Below are positions 46,401 through 57,156 of a stretch of DNA of 64,000 nucleotides, in pieces. Numbering within the stretch: position 1 is the stretch's first letter; each line of letters starts with the position of its first letter. A model generated the notes under the pieces. That model was not told the origin of the DNA. It was given only the letters and a program-made list of their open reading frames with translations, and made no database searches. The position numbers were made by a program, and so were the translations under genes. Source of the DNA: DASQDN01 sp963833675 (GTDB lineage Bacteria > Acidobacteriota > Terriglobia > Bryobacterales > Bryobacteraceae); NCBI GenBank assembly GCA_963833675.1, contig CAWHYW010000045.1, positions 1 to 64,000 of the forward strand, written 5' to 3'.

Positions 46401-49400
46401 CTCGAGTGCTGCCTGCATCCGTGCAAGGATTATTGGCCAGCGGGCATCGCGCGGAGAATCGCCGGCCGCCTTTGCGTAGAACGCCGTTAACCGGTCCGCC
46501 ACTCCATACTTGCGCGCATAGCGTGCAGCTTCCAAAACCAGCGACTGGTCTTCAGGAAATTTGTTCAGGATCGCTATGTATTCGTTGACGGCCGATCCAT
46601 AATCCTTCATGCGGGTGAGCACTGGGATTAATGCGCGCCGCAATGAGCTCTGTTGATCCGCAGAGCTTGGAAGTTTCAGTCGGTCATTGTAGAAGGCGCG
46701 TAATCCTGAGTCATCTCCGGCGCGCCCATATGTTTCCGCGGTTGCAGCCACAATGTCGCTTGCGAGAGGCTCCACTGCCAATAACGGCTCGATCAGGGTT
46801 CGAGCTCTGCGATAATCCGCTGCTTCGCTGGCCTTGCGTGCTGCTTCTAATGTGAACTGGCGTTTGAAATCCGCATTGGAGCGACCGGCGGCTTCCTCCA
46901 GGACGTCGATGGCGCGCTTCCGATCTCCGGAACGCCAGTAATAGTCCACACTGGCGCGGATTACACCCGCGATACTGGGGTTGTCCTTGTACGCAGCTTC
47001 AATGGCTTGTCTCGCGCCTTGTGCGTCCTTTCGATCTTCCGCGAGCCGCGCGAGAGTGAGTCTCAGACGCGTTCTTTCCACCGGATCGGTGCTAATGGAC
47101 GCCTGCGCGGGCTATCGCCTCTTCACGAATATGCAGCAGCCCGTTGCGCTCGGCGACCTGCTCGACGCGAGCAAGCAGATCGAAGTTCGATGTTGACGAT
47201 GCCGTCTCGCTTAAGAGAGATGCAATGTCGTCGCGCCGGTTCTGCTCCTCGAGCAGCACGATTCGGAGATTCCACTCGCTGATGGATGAGTTTCCATCGG
47301 ATGCAAGAGAACGCGTCCGCGCTTCAATCGCGTCACGATGGGCCGGCCGGGCGGCTAACTGACCAGGCGCCGTTGTGCGGCCGAGTCCGGATCTGCCACG
47401 GCCCCTTTTAGGTACTCCGTGATTGCTTTCGGGTAATCGCGTTTATTTTCAAAGATTGCTCCAGCTTCGTAGGCGAAGGCGGCCGGACTGCGCAAGGTTG
47501 GCACGACCCCGCTCGATGACACGGAGGGCATCATCATACTGGTAGTAATCCCAAAAAATAGTAGCTGCGTCGAGGTATCCTTCAGCCCTGCCCGGTTCTA
47601 TATCTGCGATTCGATTCCAGTAGCTACGGGCCTTTTGAAACTGCTCCCGGTCGGCGTATATCTCGCCTGTGACCGCAAGCGTTTGCCGATCGCGCGGGTC
47701 GCTACGAGAGATACGTTCAGCAATCTGCGCCGCAGTCTCAAATTGCCCGAGCGAACGGAACAGAGAAGACGTCGTCGAGTTCAAATTGCGATCTCCTGGA
47801 TAGTCCATCGCCAGGGTTTGCATTGCCGGAGCGGCATTTTCGTAATGCGAACGCCAGATTCGGCGCTCGCGGTGAATTCGGTCGCTGCCCGATCCGCGAG
47901 TGTATCCGCTGGCGGAAGACTTCAGAGCGGAAGTCTCGGCCATCAAGCTTGCCGCTGTCGACGAGCCGCTCGAAAGAACCGCGACCGAAGATCGTTATCG
48001 TAATACCAGTTCTGTCGCAGCAAGGCCATACGATGCGTTCGCGTCGAAAGTGCCCTTGCGTTGATATGCGTTCAGGAGATTCTTGACGAACACCAGATCG
48101 TGCGGGAAGCGCTGGTGAGCGTAGAGGTTCACCTGCAGATAAAGTCCCGCATCCAGATTCGCGCCTGCGACAACCTGCAGGAAGTACGTATCCAACTCCG
48201 TGCCGGAGAAGTCGCTAACGACGGCTTGCGTCAACTTATCGAAAGCGGCAGTTTGCTTCTGACGCAGGTACCAGCGCGAGAGTTTGTGATGCCAGGACCG
48301 GTCCTGAAATTGCTGCATCGCCTTCGCGTATACCTGACTCGATCGTCGGCGGCCATTTTGTTTTGGTCAGGAACTCGGCCAGCCGCTCATACAATCCCGG
48401 ATCGTTAGGATTCTGATCGATTTCACGGCGGTATAAAGCCAACGCATCCTTTGATCGCGTTTGAATGATACGAGGCGGTTAATGTAGCGGTCGAGAACGT
48501 CAGCGTATTCCGAGGAGCGACAACTGCAGGTCGCTGAGGCGGCGATACGCTGGGGGGTTCCCCGTCGGTACGGCGGAGCACGGAATCGCCTCGCCGGCAC
48601 TGCCGAGTGGCAGATGGCTGGGCCTTCGCCGCGAGTTCTTTCAACAAGGCATCATAGACAACGAACTCCTGCTGATATCTGCTCGCGTCGAGCATGGGCG
48701 TCCGCGATCAGAAGCCAAACCGTGTTCGCGCGGGACTGGATGGATGCTCGGATAAAAACTTCTGGCCCCGCCGAATGACTTCATCGTTTTCGCCGTGACG
48801 CGCATACGCCTGAAGCAGCATGGTTTGCAAGCGAGGGAAGATGCTGCGATCGCGGGAATCGCTTCTCCATCTCGAGTAACAACTCTGCTGCCTTCGCGCG
48901 ATGGAAGTAGGGTACCGCGGCGCGCTGCTGTTCCGAGTAACGCCATTGCGGGTCCGTCGAGTTGAATAGCAACGACAGAATTCCATTCAGCGTGCCAGGG
49001 TAAGGGTCCATGGTAGCGATGTCTTTGTAGAAACTGATATCGCCGCCACCGATTGGCAATTGTTGCTCGGGAGCCGTGAAAAGAATGCGAATAAGCCCGG
49101 TATAGCCCTCTTCGGCGTTGGCGTCTTGGCGATCGCGAAAGCTGCTGATAGGATCGCGCTGCTTCGACATAATTGTTCGTCTGTTCGAACAAAGTGGCGA
49201 GATCCAGCAATTCAGAAGCCGTCGCCTGCCCCCTGCGGATCCGATATTCGAGAAGCGCTCGATGTGCTTGCGGGAGAATGCCTTGTTGCTGATAGTAGTA
49301 GAACAGCTTCGCGGCGGCATTCAGATCGTTCGGATTGGAAGCCACCTCGCTACGAGCTTTCGCCAGGAAGGTGCGCAAATTGCGAGTTTCTTTGAGTAGC

Positions 49401-50184
49401 TCGAAGTACTGCGCGATGACGTTCGACGGGAGTACCGGTCGAAAGCTGGCCTCATACAGTTTCAGCGCCTCCGCTGGCGGTAGTAGCCGGGCACGCGCCT
49501 GTAGCGGGAATGCCTCGTCCTGCGGGAAGGCTCTTACATACCTTGTGACAACCTGCTCGGCGCGTCGTGGCTGGCGAGCCGCGATGAGAAAATCGACGAA
49601 CTGGATATAAGGCTGCGGCTGTTTGGGGTATCGTGCGGTCCAAGCGTTATAAACGGATTCTGCGCTCTCTAGCGGCAACGCCTGTGCTTCCACGAGAGAG
49701 ACTGCGCGCTTGAACAGTTCCCAGGAGCGTTGTTCCGAATCCGCATTCAGAGCATCACGCCCCATGGATGGTTGGCTTGCAGCCACAAGCAGAGCTGAGA
49801 GTTCTTCCTGCGGCTGCAAACGTCGGTGATAGTAGTCAGCGAGAGCCACGCTGCCTGCCTGCTTATCCGGCGACATCGTCGAGAACGTTTTCCAATCCTT
49901 GTCCGCCGTCGCGAAATCGAGGTTTAACTCTGCTTCCTGTGCTCGCAGGCTGACTAGATCGGAGCGCGAAGGAGCGGCCGCGATCTGTTTCGTCAACTCC
50001 GCTACAGTCTCGCGAGGCGGTTTGGGCGACAACACCGGCCGGCAGGCAGAGAGACAGTTCGGAAGAAAATGCCTTCTAATGCGCTGCCTCCGGGAACATG
50101 CTGAGCCCATTGCGCCAACTCAGCGCGGCCCGCGATAACGACAACCAGACCGGCAATAGCGAGGCCTTTACGGGAGGACTTCAA
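43475..50184 (-). pseudogene. Giant membrane-anchored TPR protein (about 2,200 codons), heavily frameshifted
   Basis: From TTG 50184 (LKSSRKGLAIAGLVVVIAG, a single N-terminal anchor) to about 43475 one continuous helical-repeat protein can be read by switching frames about 14 times. The longest open part is 47081-45144 (645 codons). TPR-type helices appear throughout, e.g. SSLFRSLGQFETAAQIAERI, EIYADREQFQKARSYWNRIA, NSYLSLGDYYRDSKADAKAL, AEYERALTLAPKSADVHNRM and TAFRKLGNLDQAKRYLLMLA. The start overlaps the VIT-VWA stop and the end abuts the next gene; the exact stop is unclear because of the shifts. Probably a periplasmic scaffold. Nonsense codons were not needed to read it. Confidence 0.75.
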
Positions 50185-52444
50185 TCGAAACCTCCTCGCG
50201 GCCGATGTTGTGGGCGAAATCTTCTGCGGTGACCGTAAGTGAATAGCGTCCTGCAGGCAGGTGTGCAGGGACCAGAAATTCTCCGGTGTTGGCCTTCGCC
50301 TCGTTGCTCCAACGCAGTTGCACCGGTGATACTCCGTACATCCGGGCGACCACGTTTCGCGACGTCTCCGATGCGCCAACACGAAGCTTTACCGATTCGC
50401 CGCGCTTGTATCGAGCTTTATCAAGTCTTACCCGGACTGTTGGAGGTTTACTCGCAATCACGAATGTTTTCGATTCACGAAAAGCCCGGCCCTGACGGTC
50501 ACGCAGGATCAATCGAACTGTATGGATACCATCCGCCATATCGGAAGGCGCCAGAAATCGTGTTTGCCAGACGTCTTCATCCTTTAAGTATCGAAGCGGC
50601 TTTACCAGCCCGAACGGGAACATCGCGACTACAGACGTGATGCTCTCATCGGTATGCACCCTAAGGACCGGGTCGCCGGGACGAATCAGCCGGGGTCGCA
50701 ACAGAGACCTCGGCGCGGCTAGAAAGGAAGTGTATGGCGTGACGAACTTATATTTTCGAGCAAGGCGGATGATCTCATCGATGGTCGCGCGGTCTTCGCC
50801 ATCGCGATCGATCTTTTCAAGGAGAGCATCGACACGAGCTTTCGCCCATGCTCTCGGCAGGTGTGGATGATCTGTCGAGGTCGCCGGTAAATTTATTGAA
50901 GTACGCAATTGCAGTGGAACATTCTCTCGACGGGCTTGCAGTGTGAAGGTGGCTTGCCCAGGCTGCTTGTACTGGCCGACCCACCACTGCATCGAAGCAG
51001 GGAATGTACTCTGTTCCAGCGGATAGATCAGTTGCAAGTTTGCCGCAGGCCGAGCGCTCAAGCTCATCTGCTCCAAAGGCCGCCTGCCGATCTTCGAGAG
51101 AAAGGCGTTCAACTTAAACTCGAGGGGTTCAGTTGAGCGGACCCACTCGAGCACACCGCGCTCTCCGGCAAGTTGCTTGAGCAGGGAAACGTTGGCATCG
51201 TCCCCTACCGCGAAAACATATGTGCGCGCTCGCGTCTGGTTCGCATACCAGGATGCGATCTTCGAGCCTCGGATCTCCGCGCCTTTCGTGGGACTGCCAT
51301 CCGTGAACAGCACCACGTAAGAATCGCTCGACTTCGTTGCGGCAGCGGCGGACGCGAGCGCCTTCTGCATGTCGGTCCCGCCGCGCAGACGGCTGGACCG
51401 GACAAAGGCGAGCGCCTTGTCGACAGACTCGGGGCCTGACGGCTGGGTCGAGAACGCAGTCACTTCGGAATTGAATAACAACAAATGAAACCGATCGATC
51501 GGGCGTAGAGCGCGGAGCAATTTCTCGAGCGCCGTATAGCCTCGCTCCAACTTCTCCCATTGCATCGATAGAGAGGTGTCGAAAAGCGCCACGATCGTCC
51601 GAGGCGCACCCGACATTTGAGCGGCAGTATCGCCGATCAACGCCGAAGCTTCAAAGAAACCGGGCTCAGACGCGCTGTCGCGGTAAGCGAGAATGGCGAG
51701 CGTGTCTTTCTTCGCTGGATCCAAGGTGTACTTTATGGCGAAATCTTCAGTCAGACCCACGCGCTCGCCTGAAAAATCGGCTTTCAGGCGGTTTGGTGTG
51801 CGCTCCGTGATTGTGAGCGGATACTGCTCGGCTGACAGTCTCGAAATTGCTCAACTCATGAGACGAGAGCAATTCCACCTCGATTTGCAGCCGGCCCGCC
51901 GTGGCTGCCCGATATGCGTCAGGTCGTAAGGGAAGCGCAAACAAAGACTGCATCTGCTCTACCGGCAGGCGCTCCTGATATTCCATTTCCACCCGCTTGG
52001 TCCCAAACGCAGGGATCGGCATAATATGCGCGCTGAACACAGGGGTGCGACCTGCTTCATCCAGATCGCGCTCGCCCTGCTGAAGAAGGCCTGGGTCGAT
52101 GATTTGAGCTTTTGCCTCGGCGTAAATTTCCTCGGCACGGCGTCGCTCTAAAATGACTCCTGGGATTCGGGTGACACCGTCCCAAATCGCGAAGTCGGAG
52201 ATAAGCGCGCGCCCGGGCAGGGAAAAGGTGTAGTTGCCTTCCATTATTGCCGGCGTGTGATTGGCAAAGATCTGTTTGACGAGATACCGTCGCTAGCCCG
52301 TTGTCGATTCGGATGCGCACGTCCATCTCATCGAGAGATAACTTCGTCGCGTCCGGCTCGCGCGCGCCGGTCGGGACGATGATGCCAGCCTCCGCGAAGA
52401 GCAAAGCGGAGCAACAAAACGAGTAGTCCGAAGGCGCCTCTCAT
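50168..52444 (-). pseudogene. VIT and VWA domain protein, frameshifted N-terminal part
   Basis: About 755 codons. ATG 52444 opens MRGAFGLLVLLLRFA (signal). After shifts near 52400 and 52280 a VIT domain follows: YTFSLPGRALISDFAIWDG, VILERRRAEEIYAEAKAQ, PIPAFGTKRVEMEYQERLPV. After a shift near 51838 the frame is open to 50168 and holds a VWA domain with a complete MIDAS (DTSLS, GGTDMQ, FTDGSP), then beta-rich segments (SKPPTVRVRLDKARYKRGES, GRYSLTVTAEDFAHNIGREE). VIT-VWA proteins are inter-alpha-inhibitor-like, usually surface or periplasmic. The ATG overlaps the propeller stop (ATGA), and the 3' end overlaps the TPR start. Confidence 0.88.
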
Positions 52445-54279
52445 GGAAGTCGGACTACTCCGTTATCGGTGCCGACGTAGACACGGCCGTTCGCTACATG
52501 AACGGCCGTAACGTTACAGACGGCAGGCCCTGCGTAAGCGCATGCCACCGATGATCGGCAGAGTCGTAAACCAGCACGCCCTTACCTAGCGTTCCCGCGT
52601 AAACATGTGTCGGCGTAGCTGCCATCGCGCCGGGATTGATCTCGGTGTGTGGAGGCATATCTGAAAAGCTCTGCCAAGTGGCATCTGGCCCGAGTTTGAT
52701 GACGCCTGCGCCGTAGGTTCCGATATACGTGTCATGGCCGGAGGAAGCAATGGCAGTAATCCAGTTATGGCGCAATGGTGAGTTGGAGGTGGTGTAGCTC
52801 ACCCGTACCAAGCCATCTTCCACCAGCGATAATCCGCCGAGAGTGCCCGCCAGTATGCGGCCGTGCTCTGCCGATAGAGCATAGACGTGATTGTTTGCGA
52901 GCCCGTGAAACGCATAGAGGCTTCTGACGCCGTCTGCTGAGAGGAGAGACAAGCCCGCTGGGGTAGCGGCGATTATGTCGGAACCATTCCAAACGATGTC
53001 CGTGACGTGATTTGCAAGCAGACCCTGATCGCGGCCCAGCACCTGACGTTTTTCACCACTTCGATCGAACAGCACTAACCCGTTGGCTGTTGCTACTGCC
53101 GTAGTCGGCCCGTGAACAATGCGATTTACGCAGAAAAGATGCTGGTCTTCGAAGTGCCGAGCTCTGCTGAATGTCGAATCTACGACGTCGAGGCCGCGGT
53201 CGAAATAACCGACCCATAGCTGGCCGGAGTTATCGACGGACAGCGTGGATATGTTTCGATCTGCGAGGACGGCTTTTGCCGGCTTCAACGCCGGCAACCA
53301 CTGGCGCGCAGCGAAGACCCCTTCGTCGGAAACAGCCAGCAGAGTCTCGTCAGATTCGAAAATCTTGTGAACTGGCGACGGCGTCTCGATAAAATGCGGC
53401 CGGCCCGTGTTTGTCAATGGAACTTCCTGCATGCCGGGGTCGAGCGTTCCTGCGTATAACTGCTGCCCACGGACGAAAAGGATTTTCGCGAAGAGGCCGG
53501 GACCAATCGTCCTCTCCACGCGACCTCCTTTGATCACGGCGATTCCAAGCGCTGTTCCCACATACACCGATCCGTCTTGTCCGGTTGCAATCGAGAGCAC
53601 CTGTTGATCTGGGAGATTCCGGATCTCAGTTACCTGCCCGGCCCGCCAATGAAGCAAGCCCCCGATCGATCGTGCCCACCCAAAGGTCCGTTTCATCCCC
53701 TGCCAGACATGTCACATGCAGGTCACTCAGGCTATCGTGAAGGCGCGTCAGGTTCTTGCCGTCGTACGCGAGGAGTCCCGCCTTCTGTGTCCCGAACAGC
53801 ACTCGTCCGACTCCAAGCCCAACTACGGCGGTGACATTACGAGCGCGGGCGTCTACAGGGCGAAGATGACGGAATCGCATGCCATCAAAAGCGAGCATGC
53901 CCTCGCCTGAGGTTCCGATCCATAGTTCGGGTTCGGCTGACTGCGAGGTGATAGCCTGCGCCATCGAAGACAGTGGCGCAGGCGGGAGAAGGGCGCCCAC
54001 CCGATAGTCGATGCCTTCGGTAAACAAGCCGCCCGGTCCCGCCGCATAGATTCGACCTTTGTAGACAGTTGCGTCAGAGAATTGGGCAGGAGCGCTGATC
54101 TGCTCCATCCCTGTCGTCACGGCGTGCAGTTCCGAGAGGACGAACGGAAAGTGCCCAGTCGAGGCTATTTCTCGTTCCGCTACGCCGATTGCGCGGGATG
54201 CTCTCCATAGCGCCGATCCGGCCCAAGCCAAGATGACAACACAGCCTGCCGCAATTGCGATCCGGGCGCGACGATTCAT
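52441..54279 (-). pseudogene. Membrane-anchored two-component-regulator-type beta-propeller, two frameshifts
   Basis: About 612 codons from ATG 54279. It has an N-terminal anchor (IAIAAGCVVILAWAGSALW) and then short beta-blade repeats of the regulator-propeller type: ELWIGTSGEGMLAFDG, RVLFGTQKAGLLAYDGKNLT, DLWVGTIDRGLASL, GQLWVGYFDRGLDVVD, DIIAATPAGLSLL and HVYAGTLGKGVLVYDS. A shift near 53660 joins the two long frames, and a second near 52520 leads to VYVGTDNGVVRLP and a TGA overlapping the next ATG. No histidine kinase or output domain follows, so it is a free-standing sensor-type propeller, first gene of the cluster. Confidence 0.83.
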
Positions 54280-54373
54280 AAGCCGGGAGGTGTATCTATA
54301 GTATCGGAGGAAATGGTCTGGTACTCCAGCACTCACCTTTCTGTAACAAAAACTCGTAAAATGGTAAGTACCT

Positions 54374-55211
54374 ATGAGTGGTCCTTTGCCAGCGTTGAGC
54401 GATTGGGATGATTTTGTCGGCGAGCGGTACCAGCCTGGCAAGGAAAAAGAGGCGTATCGCGTGTATGACAACGCGCCGCCCGTGGTTCGCGAGTTCTACC
54501 GCCTGAACCATACGAACCAGACTCGCGATTTCGGGCTCGCCAAGACGGCGCGAGTTCGGAACCCTCGATCGGCGTCGTATGGGTATTTGGGAAGCCATGG
54601 AGTACCTGAATACGCTGGTGGACGATAGCGATCCGGATACGGATTTATCGCAGATTGAGCACAATCTGCAGACCGCCGAGGCGATTCGCCGCGACGGACA
54701 TCCACGCTGGTTTCAACTCGTTGGCCTGATTCACGACTTAGGCAAGGTGCTTTGCCTTTATGGAGAGCAACAGTGGGCGGTGGTCGGGGATACGTTTCCG
54801 GTTGGCTGCGCCTGGTCGGACAAAATCGTCTACCATGAGTTCTTCCGCGACAATCCCGATTCACAGATCGGACAACTCCAAACCAAGTACGGTGTTTATG
54901 AGCCGAACTGTGGGTTGGATAAGGTGAATATGTCCTGGGGCCACGATGAATACATGTACACGATCTGCCGGGACTACCTGCCGGAAGAAGCTCTGTACAT
55001 GATCCGCTATCACTCGTGTTATCCCATTCATCGGGAGGGCGCCTACGACTATCTGATGACCGCTAAGGATCATCAGATGTTCGAGTGGGTGAAGAAGTTC
55101 AACCCCTATGATCTCTATTCCAAGGGCGATGAGAAGGTTAGTGTAGAGAAGGCGCGGCCCTACTACGAAGACTTGATTCGCGAGTTCTTCCCGGAGAAAG
55201 TTAGCTTCTGA
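54374..55211 (+). pseudogene. myo-Inositol oxygenase (MIOX), one frameshift
   Basis: About 279 codons. N-terminal frame: EAYRVYDNAPPVVREFYRLN followed by HTNQTRDF. After a shift at about 54555 the second frame reads EFGTLDRRRMGIWEAMEYLN to the end. All metal-ligand positions known for mammalian MIOX are present: IEHNLQTAE (His), LIHDLGK (His-Asp), SWGHDEYMY (His), RYHSCYP (His) and FNPYDLYSK (Asp); QWAVVGDTFPVGC is the highly conserved central block. The enzyme cleaves myo-inositol to D-glucuronate with O2 at a di-iron centre. Bacterial copies are uncommon. It diverges from the surface cluster and converges on the NTF2-like gene. One extra or missing base explains the shift. Confidence 0.92.
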
Positions 55212-55230
55212 TTTGTGATTATGAGGGGGC

Positions 55231-55650
55231 TTAGATCAGCCCCGCCGCCTTGCTGAACGCCTGGGTGTCCGTGTAGCCATAGAACTCGATGGCTTTTCCG
55301 TCGCGAATGGTCCAGATATGAGCGGTATCCACTTCTATCGCGGAACCGGTCTCGCGATGGATCCCCGTTTCGCGCACTAGAGCGACAACGCGATCCCCTT
55401 CCGCGATGTATTCCATCGGCTCCACCTTGAAGTTCTCCCATTCTGTTGCGAGACGCACGAAGACCTTGTTGAAGACTTCATTCGGTCCTCGGTACGGACT
55501 GCCCTCGGCATAGTAAAGATTATCCGGGTACGCCCAAAGAATCTCGGAATCGAATGACGCCAGCACGCCGGCCGCATCCCCTCTGCTGAACGAGTGATAG
55601 ATGCCTTTCACGAAATCCTTGTTGGATGTTGCGTTACTTACTGCTGACAC
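55231..55650 (-). CDS. NTF2-like/SnoaL-type protein
   Basis: About 139 residues from GTG 55650, chosen because GGAGG lies eight bases upstream; a longer open frame to 55698 has no such site. The single alpha+beta barrel domain is recognisable by FVKGIYHSFSRGDAAGVLAS, FDSEILWAYPDN, YRGPNEVFNKVFVRLATEWE, VEPMEYIAEGDRVVALVRET and HIWTIRDGKAIEFYGYTDTQ, as in ketosteroid-isomerase-like and SnoaL-like proteins. Substrate unknown. It overlaps the stop of the Cys-rich gene by 17 bases, so it is the last gene of that minus-strand unit. Confidence 0.88.
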   Translation of the reverse strand: MSAVSNATSNKDFVKGIYHSFSRGDAAGVLASFDSEILWAYPDNLYYAEGSPYRGPNEVFNKVFVRLATEWENFKVEPMEYIAEGDRVVALVRETGIHRETGSAIEVDTAHIWTIRDGKAIEFYGYTDTQAFSKAAGLI

Positions 55651-56311
55651 GAGCTTCCTCCAAAATACGCTTCGCGCGCGAGGGGTTAAATACGCCACAG
55701 GAGCAGAATCGTGCCAAATACGTGACCGCTTCGTCTGGCGTGCGCCGGCCTTCCTTAACCCAATCGATCATTTTCTTAGCGAGCGAGTGCGCGATCATTC
55801 CATGGCCGCACATCGTCGAGAGCATCATCACTTGCGAATTCGGGAGATGCTCCGTTTTGCCTTCGAAACCAAGCGAATACCCGACACTATGGCGAGGAAT
55901 CCCGGCCGCATGACAACACTGGTCTGCGCCGTCGATAGACGTTGAGATGTTGATGCTTACTCCGAAATCCCGTTCCTTTACCGCCTTCAGGAAGTCTTCC
56001 GCTTTCACGCGGTCATCAAACACCGCGGCTACGGTTGTCACATGACTTAAACCGTCGATAACGGCATTAAAGTCGGGCTTCATGTCCCGATCCCAATGCG
56101 AGAGCGGGTTCATCTTCTTGCACGGGCGCAATGCGCCACCGTTGCGCGCATCTCCCAAGTTGACGGGGCCGAAGGTATAGGCCAGCCGCAGGAACTCTCG
56201 GAGCTTTTCCAGGGCGCCCTGATCGTTTTTTCCCTTGCTGGCGATCGCGAAAATTACATAATCGTCCTGGAAGGACGCTGCCGACCCAAACCGGTGCAAG
56301 GTATTTGTCAT
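55634..56311 (-). CDS. Cys-rich conserved protein of unknown function
   Basis: 225 residues, no signal peptide. I do not recognise the family. Conserved-looking cysteine clusters are GADQCCHAAGIPRHSVGYSL, STMCGHGMIAHSLAKKMI and ARFCSCGVFNPSRAKRILEE, six Cys in total near the C-terminal half plus ALRPCKKMNP, which could ligate an iron-sulfur cluster or other metal. The ATG overlaps the stop of the ferredoxin-domain gene (ATGA), so the two products are likely partners, with electron transfer between them a plausible role. Confidence 0.8.
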   Translation of the reverse strand: MTNTLHRFGSAASFQDDYVIFAIASKGKNDQGALEKLREFLRLAYTFGPVNLGDARNGGALRPCKKMNPLSHWDRDMKPDFNAVIDGLSHVTTVAAVFDDRVKAEDFLKAVKERDFGVSINISTSIDGADQCCHAAGIPRHSVGYSLGFEGKTEHLPNSQVMMLSTMCGHGMIAHSLAKKMIDWVKEGRRTPDEAVTYLARFCSCGVFNPSRAKRILEEARVSSK

Positions 56312-57150
56312 TTCGCCGCTCCCACGGTTTGCCGCTCGTTTTCGATGACGTTCAGCACACGTCCCAGCCCTGTGTTGGTTTTGGCTCGCTGCAATTGATA
56401 TCCAAGCTTCTCGAGAATGGGCGCGACCACCGTCTCATCACCGCTTGCATCGCAGCGCGTTCCCACTCCCAGCGTTACGACTGTGTTCACCTGTTTTTCG
56501 ATATCCCAGACCAGACGAATGATTTCTTCCGTACGCTCGACCGGAACCTTGATCTCGACGATTGCCGACATCAGTTTCTCGCCAAGAATGTCCTCCCGAA
56601 GAGTTCCGGTTCCCACATCCGTCATCAGAGACGTAATCGGATTTCTCTTCTCGAAGTGGACTCCCGCGCCCGCCAGCGCATGGCAGGCCTTTTGAATGTC
56701 GCGGAACCAGACACCGACACCGGGCCGTCCGAACTCGATCGTGAAGCCGACCTCACCGATCTGCACACGGCCGCTGACATCGTTGGTTTTTACTTCTTCG
56801 GTGCCGCGACCCTCAACACCGGTTGATTCGTGCGGCACGCGAGGATCCGAAAACGCGCGCCGGACTACGCGCGGCCACTTCAATTCGTCAGGCTCGAACG
56901 CTGCCGTCGGGCATACATCGGGCTCGGGATCGAATCGCAGGCGCATTGCCTTGAAGATTCTCCTCATTGTCCGAACCATGGTGGGATTCAAGTGCTCCTG
57001 ACTGAGGCCGTTGTAGCAGGCATAGCACTCGACGCACTCGTCACGATTGATCGTGGCGCGGTGGATCACCGGGTCGATGTAGATCGCGCCCATCGGGCAC
57101 ACGTACGTGCAATTGCCGCAAGCAACGCACTTATGCGGATTGATCGTCAT
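56308..57150 (-). CDS. Ferredoxin-domain protein with ACT-like C-terminal part
   Basis: 280 residues. The first cluster motif is complete: C8-x2-C11-x2-C14-x3-C18-P. The second has C39-x2-C42-x2-C45 but its fourth Cys is separated by about 34 residues (C80-P-T), an insertion unusual in 2[4Fe-4S] ferredoxins. From about residue 125 the sequence looks like one or two ACT-like beta-alpha-beta folds (GEVGFTIEFGRPGVGVWFRD, EKLMSAIVEIKVPVERTEEI). Family unknown to me beyond '4Fe-4S binding'. It starts six bases after the MFS stop and overlaps the Cys-rich gene. Confidence 0.85.
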   Translation of the reverse strand: MTINPHKCVACGNCTYVCPMGAIYIDPVIHRATINRDECVECYACYNGLSQEHLNPTMVRTMRRIFKAMRLRFDPEPDVCPTAAFEPDELKWPRVVRRAFSDPRVPHESTGVEGRGTEEVKTNDVSGRVQIGEVGFTIEFGRPGVGVWFRDIQKACHALAGAGVHFEKRNPITSLMTDVGTGTLREDILGEKLMSAIVEIKVPVERTEEIIRLVWDIEKQVNTVVTLGVGTRCDASGDETVVAPILEKLGYQLQRAKTNTGLGRVLNVIENERQTVGAAK

Positions 57151-57156
57151 ACAGTC

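Noticed and set aside
43475..50184. A CRISPR array or tandem DNA repeats behind the broken TPR frames
   Set aside because: No regularly spaced identical repeats; the periodicity is at the protein level only.
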